64,000 bases of DNA from NCBI GenBank assembly GCA_027604185.1, contig JADGKB010000033.1, positions 1-64,000 on the forward strand, in the 5' to 3' direction. Shown here piece by piece: positions 25,173-36,543 of this stretch (positions within the stretch are counted from its first letter, which is position 1; each line of letters begins with the position of its first letter). A program made the translations under genes and the position numbers. The notes under the pieces were generated by a model, which saw nothing but the letters and a program-made list of their open reading frames with translations, did not search any database and was not told where the DNA came from. The DNA comes from Boothiomyces macroporosus. Its lineage: Eukaryota > Chytridiomycota > Chytridiomycetes > Rhizophydiales > Terramycetaceae.

Positions 25173-26525
25173 ATGCAAGAAATTAGAAAAGATTCCAAAT
25201 CGCTCCCTAATAGAGTAAAATCAATTATTCATGACGCTCAGTTTGTTGAATTTATAGCAGCGAGGATACCGCAATTACCGGTGATACCAAACGAAAGAGC
25301 AGGCTGCTGGTACGCTAGTCCCAAACTACAATCCCACGGAAAATCAGTGTATTTTAAATCGACAGACGGACACTTTGGTCAATGGGATTTCAGTTTAAAA
25401 CGAATGAACTACCATATTTTGAAATTCATTGGCGAAAGCCAGGGAGCAATAATTGTGGATATTACACGAAAGGGCAAAAGATTTCCAGATTCGCTGTCAA
25501 AAACCATACCAATTTGGTGCGCAGTAATTAACCATGCAATCAAGAAAATATCTGGAGTGCAGGGCTGGGATTGCAAATTGTACACCTCTAGGACATCAGT
25601 ATCCGAGTCTGAAGAATCACAGATTGAAGAAAGAATACCCGGCTTTGTAGAACGGCTTTTATCATCCTCAATTGACTTGAATAACTTGCCAAATTATATC
25701 AAGAAACCATTGCGGCCAGTATGGATTCATCCATCAACCAGAATGTTTTGCGCAAATGATGATAACTTGTTATGGAGTGCAGAAGAGTTTGGAGAGCTGC
25801 CTTTTTATCCAATTGTATGTTTATCGGCATCAATCTCAAACGCGCAGGATATGCAAAACGATGAGGAGCCCATATTCCCGATTCAAAACTCTTTCACTTA
25901 CATTCAAGGAGCAGCAGATGATAGCGAGATGTGGGCCCCAGGAATTACTTTCAAGCACTTTTGGGCAGCATCTAAAGACATCACGATGGATACACGCAAT
26001 GCCAAAATAGAAGAAATATTCAGCAAGATCAAAGAAAATGTGTTTTCTGCAACGGCTGTGAATAACTATGACTGGATAGGTGATACGGGAATCGCGATCG
26101 GTAATCGGGCATCTGCAAACCCTGAAAGTTGCTGGGATAATTTTGACTATATAATCAATTGCGGGGCACCAGAGTACGCATACTCATCAAGCAGTAAATA
26201 TCTATACCTTGATATTCCCGAAGGCAAAAAAGGGCAAAGCAATCTGTTTAGCAGTATTAGTCCAGTATTAACCAAATTGGAGGGTTTGAAAGAGTTTCCA
26301 AAGAGATTACTCATTCACTGTATGCAAGGCAAAGACAGATCTGTGGGAATTGCGATGGCTGTGCTGATTCATTTTAACGGCCGAATATCCAGCCGATTTT
26401 CGTTCTTGTCAAATCCCACAAAGGAGTCTATCTTGAATTGTTTGCTAGTCATTCAATCTTATAGACATGTTGCCGCACCGTCAAGGGCGACAATGAAAAA
26501 GATCAACCTGTATTTTATAAAATAA
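25173..26525 (+). CDS. RIT1: Initiator tRNA 2'-O-ribosyl phosphate transferase Rit1
   Basis: Adds a phosphoribosyl group to A64 of initiator methionyl-tRNA, keeping it out of elongation; known from fungi and plants. Single uninterrupted exon of 450 residues. Family blocks are FIAARIPQLPVIPNERAGCW, YFKSTDGHFGQWDFSLKRMN, GAIIVDITRKGKRFPDSLSKT, PIWCAVINHAI and a C-terminal DUSP-like pocket LLIHCMQGKDRSVGIAMA with the Cys-x5-Arg loop. A T-run (tttttttt cttttttaaaaaat) directly abuts the ATG. The gene lies 27 bp after the RIC8 stop. Confidence 0.93.
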   Translation: MQEIRKDSKSLPNRVKSIIHDAQFVEFIAARIPQLPVIPNERAGCWYASPKLQSHGKSVYFKSTDGHFGQWDFSLKRMNYHILKFIGESQGAIIVDITRKGKRFPDSLSKTIPIWCAVINHAIKKISGVQGWDCKLYTSRTSVSESEESQIEERIPGFVERLLSSSIDLNNLPNYIKKPLRPVWIHPSTRMFCANDDNLLWSAEEFGELPFYPIVCLSASISNAQDMQNDEEPIFPIQNSFTYIQGAADDSEMWAPGITFKHFWAASKDITMDTRNAKIEEIFSKIKENVFSATAVNNYDWIGDTGIAIGNRASANPESCWDNFDYIINCGAPEYAYSSSSKYLYLDIPEGKKGQSNLFSSISPVLTKLEGLKEFPKRLLIHCMQGKDRSVGIAMAVLIHFNGRISSRFSFLSNPTKESILNCLLVIQSYRHVAAPSRATMKKINLYFIK

Positions 26526-26755
26526 TAAATAAGATATCGGATTAACGGGCCGCAAGTCCAAATACATTTCGTCAGCTACACGGATCTAGTCTCCTGTTAA
26601 CAAGACATTGTAGAATAAAGGAATGTAATTGCATTCCATTTGCGGGATATCTTTTAATACCAAGGAAGGGCGGTGGAATTACCAATCACTGTAGTCACGT
26701 GAGCATGATAAATATTTAAAAATTACACTTGAAAATCATCTTTGAATCTCATACA
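26526..26755. promoter_or_regulatory. Intergenic region upstream of the P450 reductase with an E-box
   Basis: About 230 bp. It contains cacgtg near 26695 (in gtcacgtgagc), a bHLH-type site, and a near-palindrome ggaatgtaattgcattcc near 26620-26637. No coding sequence seen. Regulation of the P450 reductase by a bHLH factor is a guess from the motif only. Confidence 0.4.
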
Positions 26756-29101
26756 ATGCTTGAAAAGTTCGACACCCTCGATATTGCATTGTTGTCGTCT
26801 GTATTCGTGGCGACATTTGGATATTTGTGGTACTCATCCCAAGATTCAAAACCTGCTCCAAAGCCAGCTACTGCCGCTGCCAACACCCCAATCAAGTACA
26901 AGATATTAATATCAGGATGAAGTACGTATCGGCAAAAGACTCTTTAATTGAAAAGCTGGAGTCGCTTGGGCACGAACGCATGGTTGTTTTATTCTTTGGG
27001 TCTCAAACTGGTACTGCAGAGGATTTGGCAACAAGAACAATGAAAACCATTTCAAACAAGCTTCACATTCCTGGTGTAGTTATTGATACTGATGAATATA
27101 ACATGGAAGAATTGGCTGAGCTAAACGACTTGGGCAAGGATTGGTTATATGGATTTTTCATGGCCACGTAATTTAATTGTAATATAGATATGGCGAAGGT
27201 GAACCAACGGATAATAGTGCAGACTTTTATTCTTGGATCATGGATGGTAATGGTATCGGATCAGATAAAGGGGATCAGGAAGACCATATGACTGAAGAAC
27301 AAATATGCAAAGGCTTGAATTACTTTATTTTTGGTCTAGGCAACAAAACTTACGAACATTTCAATGCAATCGCAAGGAGACTGGATGCTAGGCTTACCAA
27401 ACTTGGGGCCGAAAGAGTTGGCCCAAGGGGAGAAGGTGATGACGATGACTCGATGGAAGGAGACTATCTTAAATGGGAGCCTCAAATTCTGTCGGCTATC
27501 AGTGAATACTTTGGAGTTGCCGTTGACAATACGTCACAAAAATCCAAACCCCATGTTCCACTGTTCAAAATCGAATATGTTGATTCTGAACCCAAGTTCA
27601 AAGGTGAACTGTCTTCTGGACAGCCAAGATCTTGGAACAACAATGTGGAAAATAATGCCAAGTCTAGTTACGATATTAAACATCCATACTACAGTAAATT
27701 TGTTGTTAGCGAGCCATTATTTAAAAATGCAAGTGATTCTTTTAGATTCCCAGAGCATGCGGTTAATATCAATCACTCCAAAGTTCAAGTAAACGATGAT
27801 CATCTTACCATTCCAAGACAATGTTATCACATTGAATTCGACTTGGGCAGCAGCGGAATCAAATACAAGACCGGTGACCACATTGGGGTTTATGGAAATA
27901 ATTCTGTCGAAAGCGTTGAATATCTAGCAAAAGGTTTAAGGATCGATGATTTGGATAAAGTTGTTAAACTCGCGCCTAATCCTGATAATGCTCTATCTTC
28001 CAGCGCTAAATCTAATTTACCAGCCCCTTGCACTATTAGAACTGCACTCACCAACTATTTGGATATTAATGCTATTACAAAACAGCATCATCTGGAGGTA
28101 AGCGGTTTTTTATGGTAGATTTTTGCAAAATACGCCAAAGACCCTGCCGAAAAGAAGCTGTTGGAAGAGTTATCTGACAACAGAGAAAAGTATGTCGCTG
28201 AAGTAGAAACCCAACAAAAGACTCTTGCAGATATATTGCATGAATTTCCTTCAATTGAAGTAAGAAAATTTAACCATAGTTACCTTTAAGCGTCGCTTTA
28301 GGTGGTATCTTGCGTCCAATTGCTATTCGTTACTATTCTATTTCTTCCTCATCCAAGGAATCTCCTAATATTGTTAGTGTTACTGCTGTTGTTGTTCGCT
28401 ATGCACTTCCTCATAGACACCTTAACAACGGCTCAAAGAAAGTTGTTGTAAAGGATGGATTAGTCACTTCATTCTTGGAAAGAATCCATGACCACAAAGA
28501 AGGTAAAATCGACTCTAGAGCAATCCCTGCCCCTGAGCATATTCCTAACTTCCACTTTCCAGTTTATATTCGATCGTCCAATTTCCGTTTGCCAAAAAAT
28601 CTTGAAACCCCTGTCGTGATGGTCGGCCCTGGTACTGGTGTTGCTCCTTTCCGTGGTTTCATTAGAGAAAGATTCTTGCATGCCCAAGAAGGAGAAAAGG
28701 TTGGACCAACTTGGTTGTTCTACGGATGTAGAAACGCAGATTCTGTAAGATTTATCTTATTATAGGATTACTTGTATAAGAATGAATTTGAACAACTTTT
28801 GAAAGAAGCTGCTGACTATGATATTGACTTGAAAATCATCACTGCATTCTCCAGAGATACAGAAAAGAAAGTTTACGTACAGCACCGTGTTAAAGAGCAC
28901 GCTAACGATATCTGGAACTTTTTGGAAATCCAAAGCGGAAACTTTTATATCTGTGGTGATGCAAAGAACATGGCTCACGACGTTAACAAGGAGCTTGAAA
29001 ATATTGCCATTTCTGTTGGCGGTATGAATGAAGATGGCTCAAAGAACTGGATAAAGAAGCTCCGTACCCAAGGCAGATACTTGGAAGATGTCTGGAGTTA
29101 A
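26756..29101 (+). CDS. NCP1: NADPH-cytochrome P450 reductase
   Basis: ER diflavin reductase feeding electrons to P450s and sterol/fatty-acid enzymes. The N-terminal anchor MLEKFDTLDIALLSSVFVATFGYLWY is followed by the FMN domain (LFFGSQTGTAEDLA, ATYGEGEPTDN restored by a 20-nt intron, FGLGNKTYEHFN), the connecting/FAD domain (RYYSISSSS) and the NADPH domain (VVMVGPGTGVAPFRGF, FYGCRNADSDYLY, ICGDAKNMAHDV), ending GRYLEDVWS with the terminal aromatic Trp next to last. Five introns (20-21 nt) near 26914, 27169, 28099, 28260 and 28746. About 715 residues, normal for the family. Its presence predicts P450s such as CYP51 elsewhere. Confidence 0.96.
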
Positions 29102-29135
29102 TAAAAACTTTTTTGAAAATCTTGAATCCGTCCGA

Positions 29136-29890
29136 ATGTCGTTTGCATATGCACCATCAATTACACAGTTAGCGAGCTCCTACGACAAAGTCTTTGCCGC
29201 TAATATTGATATAATCACGGAGCTTTACTCTGAAATGGCCGAGGAGTTGGAAAGAAGCTTGTTTGATCTGGACCAAACTCCAAGAGACGGAATTGAGCTA
29301 ATGGATGATACAATAATGGAATGCGATAAAAATATCATTGAACTGGTGAAATTAAAAGAAAGGGCAATTGCGGAACAAAAGATGCTGATGAAAGTGCAAG
29401 CCAAAATGCAACATGGAACTAACGAAAAAGTTTCTGATTTGTACGCAGCAGAAGTACAAAAAGGGTATGAATCAAAGGACATTACAAAGATTGAAGCTTA
29501 CAAGCAATTTAGAAGTGCGATTTTCAAAGTTAGAAATCCAACTGGGTACTTTACCTTTGGTGGCGACGATTCTGATGATGAACTCAATGTCTTGGGCCAA
29601 TCCGAACAAATCAAGTGCCCGCTTACAGTATATTAAGTTAATATTAGCAAGCTATTATGACAGATCCGTATACTGCTCCTTGCAAGCACTCTTACTCTAG
29701 AGCAGTATTTGAATTGTTCAAGCACCGCGGCACTATATCCTGTCCAGTTGCTGGTTGTCGTCAAACATTTTCTAGAGGAGATTTGAAACAAGACTTTGCG
29801 CTAAAGAAGAGAATTGAAAAGAAACTAAAGGAAATGGATCGCAATAGGCAAGATTTGGAAGCAGACGAGCTTGGCGATGATTTCGAATGA
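29136..29890 (+). CDS. NSE2: SMC5/6 complex SUMO ligase NSE2/MMS21
   Basis: SUMO E3 ligase docked on the SMC5 coiled coil. The N-terminal helical region includes ITELYSEMAEELERSLFDLD. The C-terminal SP-RING is KCPLTQAIMTDPYTAPCKHS..HRGTISCPVAGCRQ, with its first part restored by a 20-nt intron GTATATTAAGTTAATATTAG at about 29627-29646. I chose ATG 29136 (MSFAYAPSITQLASSYDKV). An in-frame upstream ATG at 29088 would overlap the P450 reductase stop by 14 bp and add 16 residues; this is possible given the packing. The stop is 25 bp from the convergent enkurin gene. Confidence 0.85.
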
Positions 29891-29915
29891 TTATTAAAAT
29901 ATTTTCTTTATTAAT

Positions 29916-30765
29916 CTATTCCTCAATCAGCTTGTTGTACTCGCTGGTCGGGACATAGACTTTTGACCTACTAAATAGCTTGATTCCGGCCTCCGCTTCT
30001 TTTAAATTGTCCTCTAGCGTTTTCTTTTTAGTTTTTAAAGAGTTTAATTCTATTACCAACGGGAATCCATTCAATTCGCGTATTATGGATTCTCTTCTTT
30101 CCTTTAGTGCATTCAAAGTCCTTATTCTTTCCTTGTCCGGCAATAACGTCTGACCTTTAGGTACTCTACGGTTAGATTAAGCTACTTTTCTTGCTCTAGT
30201 GCGATTAATCGTTCTTGCTCCCTTTTCGCCCACTCCAATTTGCGCTTGATAAGACTATATTACAATGGAGTTACTATTTTGGAATTTCTCCCTTTTTTGA
30301 AGTGGGTGTTGAAGATACTGATGGCGATCTTGTTGGTGGAGTGGACTTGACTTTCTCCATATTCATCCTGATAAAATTCCTGCTTGGCGACTATGATTAA
30401 CAATCAGATACTTTTGCTGGAGTATTTACAACCTTGTTAAAATGATAATACTTTTGGCTAGGTAAGATAAAAGAATACGGTGGATATCTAGGTTAAAATT
30501 AATCTACCCTGGAAGGAATATTCTTGAACTGCGACAGCTTAAATGGCTCCGCAGGTGGTGCGACTATCTGCATCTCTTTTATTTTACGCTGCAGTTTACG
30601 CAGACTTGAGACGTTCTCCTTGATGTGATCCTTGGGTTTCCCTCCAGCCCTTATTAAATCGTCTCTATTGTCAAAGATAGGTTACCGGATTCCCTTGGAA
30701 GGCTGCAATAACATCCCCACCTGTATTCCAGACATTTGCTTTTTGTGTTCCTTCCTTGCTTCCAT
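29916..30765 (-). CDS. Enkurin-domain protein, ENKD1-like
   Basis: About seven introns (18-21 nt) assemble a protein whose blocks follow human ENKD1: KPKDHIKENVSSLRKLQRKI, AEPFKLSQFKNIPSR, a Ser/Pro linker, YLIKRKLEWAKREQERLIAL and the terminal enkurin domain GQTLLPDKERIRTLNALKER..LPLVIE-type segment ending EAGIKLFSRSKVYVP. Enkurin proteins belong to cilia, centrioles and microtubules, so this supports a flagellated life stage. Start ATG 30763-30765 (MEARKEHKKQMSG) is tentative because the first intron-like segment (18 nt, in frame) could also be coding. This region looked like noncoding sequence until spliced. Confidence 0.83.
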
Positions 30766-31310
30766 TAGAGATTTCTGTCCGAGATTTGAAAAAATACAAG
30801 ACCAACCACAGCGGATAATTGGATAATGCGTTCATAGGAAGGGAACCAGTAGTATTATTTCTCAGACTTGAAACTACCGATCGTGACAACTTGCGGGCAT
30901 GATAAAGAAATCCGGGTTTTCTAGTGACGACAATCACTTTAACTTCCGCAGTTAGGCAGGTCACAGTAGGGATCGGGTTTAATTTGTTTCGTATTTTAAA
31001 AAAACACTACCGATTCACTGTCGTAATTGGGACCTGAGAGGCTTCAAAAAGTCCAAAGGGTGAGCCTGCCAATTATTTCGTCATAAGCGTTAGAATGCTG
31101 ATTGATAACAGGGTATTCTTTTGCCTTACTGCTAGAAGCCTTTTAATGAGGAAATAAAATCCAAATTGAAAAGAAAATAAATACCAGGACCATTCTTTAT
31201 TGGGACTGCATAGTTAAATTAAGCGAGAGTTCACGATTCAAAAAGATTCTGGGACCTTAGTGAGATTGACTCTTTAGGAATATATATATCTCATCTCCGA
31301 AAAATTCTGT
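30766..31310. other. 545-bp intergenic region
   Basis: A minus-strand frame (30671-30964) overlaps the ENKD1-like exons in another frame and is judged a shadow. The segment ends in an AT-rich stretch (atatatat) before the MYND gene. Nothing else is supported; it is long for this genome and may hide a noncoding RNA or a heavily split gene. Confidence 0.4.
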
Positions 31311-31979
31311 ATGAATAGTATATATATATCAAGTAAGATATCGAGACTGTTAAATTCAACTCCGATATTTTGCTTTAGACACAAGTGTTACAATGTCGCC
31401 ACTATATTTTGCCCCAACTGCCAAGAAGCCAAATACTGCGGAAGGGAGTGCCAACTAACCGACTGGCTTGTACATAAACGAGACTGCGAAACAAGTAGAA
31501 TAGACTGCAAAGATATTCCCCTTGCTAACGATGATTTCATCAACCAATTCATATCTTACTTTGATCAAACATTTGCAAACTACGCTCTGATAGCAAACCA
31601 TCACCTTTCAAAAACATTTGACAAAGAAACTATTGTATTTAAAATCCATTCGGAAGTTGTTGATCAAAGATTTAAATTTTCACTCTTAGAAATTGTAAAG
31701 TATCCAGTGCTATACCTGTCAAACTCTGACTTGAAAAACAACCCTAGGATGATACGGGCTTTCCAAGTGGTACAGCAATGGAAGGTTTCTAAAAGCCAAG
31801 GTCATGAAGCGTGTCTTTTTACCATATTTGAATTGGTAAACCCATTGGATGAAGAGCTGCGAGTGTTTTCGCTTGGTCAATCATTTTCAATTCCTTTGAT
31901 TTACAAACTGTTGGAGAAGCATCAGGCTGAAATTAATGAAATGCTGAACGTGAATACTACAAATAAATTATATTCGTAA
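31311..31979 (+). CDS. MYND zinc-finger protein
   Basis: Uninterrupted frame of 222 residues starting MNSIYISSKISRLLN. A MYND finger lies at residues 22-62: CFRHKCYNVATIFCPNCQEA then KYCGRECQLTDWLVHKRDC, with the C-x3-C-x7-H-x3-C end of the family. The remaining 160 residues (LEIVKYPVLYLSNSDLKNNP, FELVNPLDEELRVFSLGQS) resemble nothing I can name. MYND fingers bind Pro-rich peptides. The spacing of the first Cys pair (four residues rather than two) is unusual, so an undetected small intron at the start is possible. Confidence 0.7.
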   Translation: MNSIYISSKISRLLNSTPIFCFRHKCYNVATIFCPNCQEAKYCGRECQLTDWLVHKRDCETSRIDCKDIPLANDDFINQFISYFDQTFANYALIANHHLSKTFDKETIVFKIHSEVVDQRFKFSLLEIVKYPVLYLSNSDLKNNPRMIRAFQVVQQWKVSKSQGHEACLFTIFELVNPLDEELRVFSLGQSFSIPLIYKLLEKHQAEINEMLNVNTTNKLYS

Positions 31980-32088
31980 GGTTAGGACTTGATCGCTTAA
32001 TAAAGAGCCAATTGGTTGAGTGATTTATTTACTCTAGACGAAACACAAGAATCTTGACATTTTTTTTCTTTTTTTTGTTGAATTTGAA

Positions 32089-34533
32089 ATGCTCAAGCAA
32101 AGGTAAAAATAATGTTAATTCCAGTTTCAAAGTTGAATCGACTATTGAATCCATCTACACAGGAGGAAAGGTTGATTTGGTCAATGATTTTTTATTGACT
32201 ACAGCTGGTGATGCTGTGAATATTTTAGATTTGAATGATTCGACAAGAAGGGAAATCAAGGACGATTCACTAGTCACTTGCTTTGCAACAACAAAGGACA
32301 GGATCATTATCGCATTCCAAAATCAATTATTAAAGACTTTTGATTTTGAATTGCAGGAATTGAAGAGTTATAAAGTTCATGAAGCACCAGTGCTTGTTAT
32401 GGATACAAAGTCATCTTTAGTTGCAACTGGGTCAGCCGATTCAACGGTGAAATGTTGGGATATCGAAAAGGGACATTGCACTCACAACTTCAAAGGACAT
32501 GCCGGAATTGTTTCTGCTTTGAAATTCCATCCTTCAAAATTAATCTTGGCTAGTGGTTCTGATGATTGCAAAGTCAGAGTATGGGACTTAAAGAAAAAAT
32601 CGTATCTATGGGCTAATTTAGATGCTTGGCAGTATTGGATTCGCATGTATCTGTCATTCGAGGATTATCATTTTCTGGAGATTACTTGTTCAGTGGAAGT
32701 AGAGATAAAGTGATCAACAAATGGGATATGGATAACTTTGAGATTGCGCTCACTGCTCCAACATTTGAGTCGATTGAAGCACTTGAAATTGTGCAGTTTA
32801 ACGATGCCTTGGCTGTATGTACAGCAGGCGAATCTGGTGTGATTAAAATATGGGACTATGAAACTGGAGAACTATTGAAAGAACAGCTTAAAGATAAAAA
32901 TAACTCACATGAAATTGCTTCGTTAATGTAATCTGTTATTTACATAGATATAATCCAAATAGAGATGATTTCCAATTAATATCTGTGACAAGCGATCAAA
33001 ATATCCATTTGTTCGACCTGAAAGACAGCAAGATCAAACGAGTTCGACAAATAGCGGGATATAATGAAGAAATTCTTGATATGGTTTTGACTGGTGATGA
33101 TAATCATCTAGCAGTGATTACAAATACTGAGCAGGTTCTTTTAAATTAATCACAGATTCGTTTGTATGATGTAGAAACGAAAAATTGTAACATTGTTTAT
33201 GGTCATTCTGATATTGTCCTCTCAATTGCTACTTCTTTTGATGGAAAATTACTGGCAACTGGATCTAAAGATAACTCTGCAAAATTATGGGGCATTGATT
33301 TGGATTCAGAAACACAACTTGAAAACACTGCTTCATTTGTTGGGCATACTGGGCCAGTTACTGCTATAGCAATGTCCAAGCTCTCCAACAGGTTCCTCAT
33401 TACTGCGAGTGAAGATCGCACTGTTAAATTTTGGCCGTTAGATAATTTGACAGATCCAAAAGGTATCAAATAATCTAAAGTAGCTAAATTTACTTTCCAA
33501 GCACATGATAAAGATATCCAATCAATTGATGTTGCACCAAATGATTCTATCTTTGTTTCCGCAGGTCTTGATAAATTGGCAAAGGTGACTTTGATTTGAT
33601 GTTTAGATGTGGTCAGTTGCGGATGGGTCTTTATTAGGAGTATTTAAAGGACACAAAAGAGGTATCTGGAATGTCAAATTTTCTCCTGTTGATCAAGTGA
33701 TTGCAACATGCTCTACAGACAAAACCTTGAAAATATGGAATATCAGAGATTACAGCTGTATTCGTACTTTTGAAGGTCATTTGAATACCGTCTTGAACTT
33801 TTCTTTTGTCTCTACTGGATTACAGTTGCTCTCCACTGGGTCAGATGGATTAATGAAGCTTTGGAATGTAAAAGATGGAGAATGTGTCGGTACATTTGAC
33901 AACCACGAAGACAGAGTAAGCGTTATTAATATAGATTTGGGCTGTTGCAGTCAACAAGTCTGAATCAATGGTTTTCACTGGGTCCTCTGATTCTACCATT
34001 TCCATTTGGAGAGACACTACTGTAGAAGAACAGGAAGAAAAGAACAAGGATGAAGACGCTAGAATAACAAAAGAGCAGGATCTTAATTTGTTTTTAAAAC
34101 GAAAAGACTTTAAAAACGCTCTTATTCTAGCCCTTCAACTTGATCAGCCATTCAAGATCTTGACCATATTGAACAACGTACTTTCTGAACGAATTGACAA
34201 AGAAAGTATTCTGGGGTCCACATCAGTAGATCAATTCTTTACTTCCCTAAGCAAAGAAAATGTAAATATTCCGATTAACGATAGTTGGAAAGAGTTTTGA
34301 CATATTTAAGAGATTGGAACACACACTCAAAGCATGCTAGAGTAGCTCAATTAGTTCTTGGTCTTATTATCAAGAATACAGACTCTCAGAAAATTTTGGA
34401 TATTCCAAATTCAGAACAGATTTTGGAAAGTCTGCTGGCATACTCTGAGCGCCATCTATCTCACGCAACTCAAGTGGTGAAGGAAAATTATTTATTGGAC
34501 TATACGCTTGAAAGAATGGACGCACTTATCTAA
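32089..34533 (+). CDS. UTP13: U3 snoRNP/SSU processome WD40 protein UTP13/TBL3
   Basis: Nucleolar UtpB subunit needed for 18S rRNA processing: two WD40 propellers plus a C-terminal Utp13 domain. Eight introns (19-23 nt) join MLKQSFKVESTIESIYTGGK to about 12 blades, such as VSALKFHPSKLILASGSDDC, HVSVIRGLSFSGDYLFSGSR, KVWDLK/VKFWPLD ends and TDKTLKIWNIRD. The tail has FTGSSDSTISIWRDTTVEEQ, LFLKRKDFKNALILALQLDQ and LTYLRDWNTHSKHARVAQLV, specific to TBL3. The ATG at 32089 is preceded by a long T-tract and gaattTGAAATG. One intron begins GTT and one GTG rather than GTA. Confidence 0.93.
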
Positions 34534-34565
34534 TATAAGATTTTAAATTTACGCGTTTTATTTAA

Positions 34566-35153
34566 ATGGAAGCAAAATCAGGAAGTCACTCAAGAGCTAG
34601 AACTCCAGATATAACACATGGTAGAAAGTCCATCAGAGATCGCTATGCACTTCACAGAAAAATGTCCGTTGCTCACCCTGCTCAGGAGCTTGACGAAGAA
34701 ACTATAAAAATATTCTTTTCTACACACGGAATAACGCCTACAGACTTGGAAAGAGGGTTCGATTTAATAAGCTCTGATAAGAAAAAGATTTATCCAGCAG
34801 ATGTCAAAAAGTTTGCTGAAAAGTACTTTTCGGATCTGCCAGAAGAAGCCTTAAATTTGATATCCAGCTGGAAAGAAGATGTCACCAAAGAGCAAATGTC
34901 AAATTTACTATTGAACAAAAATTTGATGTCTTCTCCATACGAAGCTGCGTATAAGGTGTATATTACTAATTGGCAGTGGATGACTACTGAAGAAATAAAA
35001 ATCGGCCCCAAGACATTAAAGAGACTGGTAAGGAAATTGAATCCGCATCACCTGCCATACAAGAATGATATCAAGAGCTTGCTTAAAAAGTACGATGCGG
35101 ACCAAGACGGCCACGTTGGGCTGGAGGATTTTAAGCGAATGACTTTAATTTAG
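34566..35153 (+). CDS. EF-hand protein
   Basis: Intron-free frame of 195 residues. A basic Ser-rich N-terminus (SHSRARTPDITHGRKSIR) precedes helical segments. One canonical C-terminal EF-hand is seen, YDADQDGHVGLEDFKRM, with ligands D-x-D-x-D-G-x-x-G-x-x-D. An earlier degenerate hand surrounds LISSDKKKIYPADVKKFAEK. The layout resembles ciliary EF-hand proteins, which would suit the enkurin gene nearby, but no specific family is recognised. It starts 32 bp after UTP13. Confidence 0.75.
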   Translation: MEAKSGSHSRARTPDITHGRKSIRDRYALHRKMSVAHPAQELDEETIKIFFSTHGITPTDLERGFDLISSDKKKIYPADVKKFAEKYFSDLPEEALNLISSWKEDVTKEQMSNLLLNKNLMSSPYEAAYKVYITNWQWMTTEEIKIGPKTLKRLVRKLNPHHLPYKNDIKSLLKKYDADQDGHVGLEDFKRMTLI

Positions 35154-35212
35154 TGTATGATAAGAGGTTTTAATTTTTTTTTCTGTTCAAATTTTTTTTT
35201 AAAAATACTGAA

Positions 35213-36501
35213 ATGGATTTCGATTTCACTTTACCAGCACCCCCAGCTTCATGGGATTCATCAAAGGACGTCAAGGTTCACAAAAGACTTTCCAAAGTAG
35301 CCTTGAAGCCAATCGAACCTGCCGGTCATGCATTCATGAACAGAGTCCGTCGTCACAAAGCAAATAGAACTCTTGCTGAAGACTATGAGCTCAACCAAGC
35401 TCTTTTGGAAGCACAAGGAGATAATGAAGATGAAGAAGAAGATGAACCAGAATCCAAAAAACTGTTGGCTTCTGATCCAGTAATTATATTTTCTAATTAT
35501 AGAGCAAATGGAGAGACCAAGATCACTATGCTGTTATAGGATTGTCCAAGAAGCGATATTTGGCTACCGATGAAGATATCAAGAGAGCCTATCGCCGCAA
35601 AGTCTTGAAGCACCACCCTGACAAGAAAGGAGGAAACGATTCATTCTTCAAGTGCATTCAAAAAGCTTGGGAAGTATTGACTGATGTAAAGAAAAGACGC
35701 CAATGGGATTCTTGCGATCCAACCTTTGATGAATCTATTCCAAACCCTAAAGACCCAAGAGACTTCTTTGAAATTTACGGACCAAAGTTCCAGAGCGAAG
35801 CCCGTTTCTCAAAAGACCCTGTTGTTCCACCATTTGGAGATGCCAACTCTGCTAGAGAAGAAGTTGAAGCTTTCTATCAATTCTGGTAGGCTGTTGTTAA
35901 TGATAGGTTGAACTTTGAATCATGGAGAACTTTTGAAAGAAGAGACGAAGAAGATACTGACAAAGCTGGATCTAGAGAAGAAAAGAGATGGTTGGACAAA
36001 AAGAACGTTGCTGCACGCAAGAAGCACAAGAAGGAGGATATTCAAAGAGTAAACAAACTGGTCGACCAAGCTTTCAATCTTGATCCTCGTATCAAAGCAT
36101 TCAAAGCTGCTGAAAAGTATGCCAAAAATGCAAAAAAGCGTGAAAAGGAAGCTGCTGAAGCTGAAGCCGCTAGAATTGCTGAAGAAGCCAGAATTGCTAA
36201 AGAAAAAGAAGAAGAAGAGCTTAAACTTAAACAGCAAAGCCAGAAAAAGGATAAGGAAGCTATTAAGAATGCCATCAAGAAGGAAAAGAAGACTGTCAGA
36301 AGATTGTTCAGAGATAACAACAACTGCTTGCCAGCGGGTGCCGATGCTATTGCAGTTGCTGCACAAACAGACAAGGTTGAAGCTGCCCTCAATTCCAACA
36401 ACTTGGATTATTTAACAGACCTTCGCACAAAGTTTGAAAAGGCATTGACCATTGGCAACGATGCAGTTGGTAAAGTCTTGGCTGAAGCAAAACCAAACTG
36501 A
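35213..36501 (+). CDS. ZUO1: Ribosome-associated J-protein zuotin (DNAJC2 N-terminal type)
   Basis: Hsp70 co-chaperone of the ribosome-associated complex. Introns of 23 nt (about 35483-35505) and 21 nt (about 35895-35915) join the zuotin homology domain. The J-domain DQDHYAVIGLSKKRYLATDE..LKHHPDKKGG contains the HPD triad. FYQFWLNFESWRTFERRDEE is the post-J block; the charged RNA-binding helix (KKREKEAAEAEAARIAEEAR) and a C-terminal helical bundle follow. The animal MPP11 SANT domains are absent, as in fungal Zuo1. T-runs and aaaaata lie just before the ATG. Confidence 0.95.
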
Positions 36502-36543
36502 AGCATTGATATTCAATAAATACAGCAACTGATCATGCATTTA

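Noticed and set aside
30671..30964. 97-codon minus-strand frame
   Set aside because: It overlaps the first exons of the enkurin gene in a different frame and has no family features.
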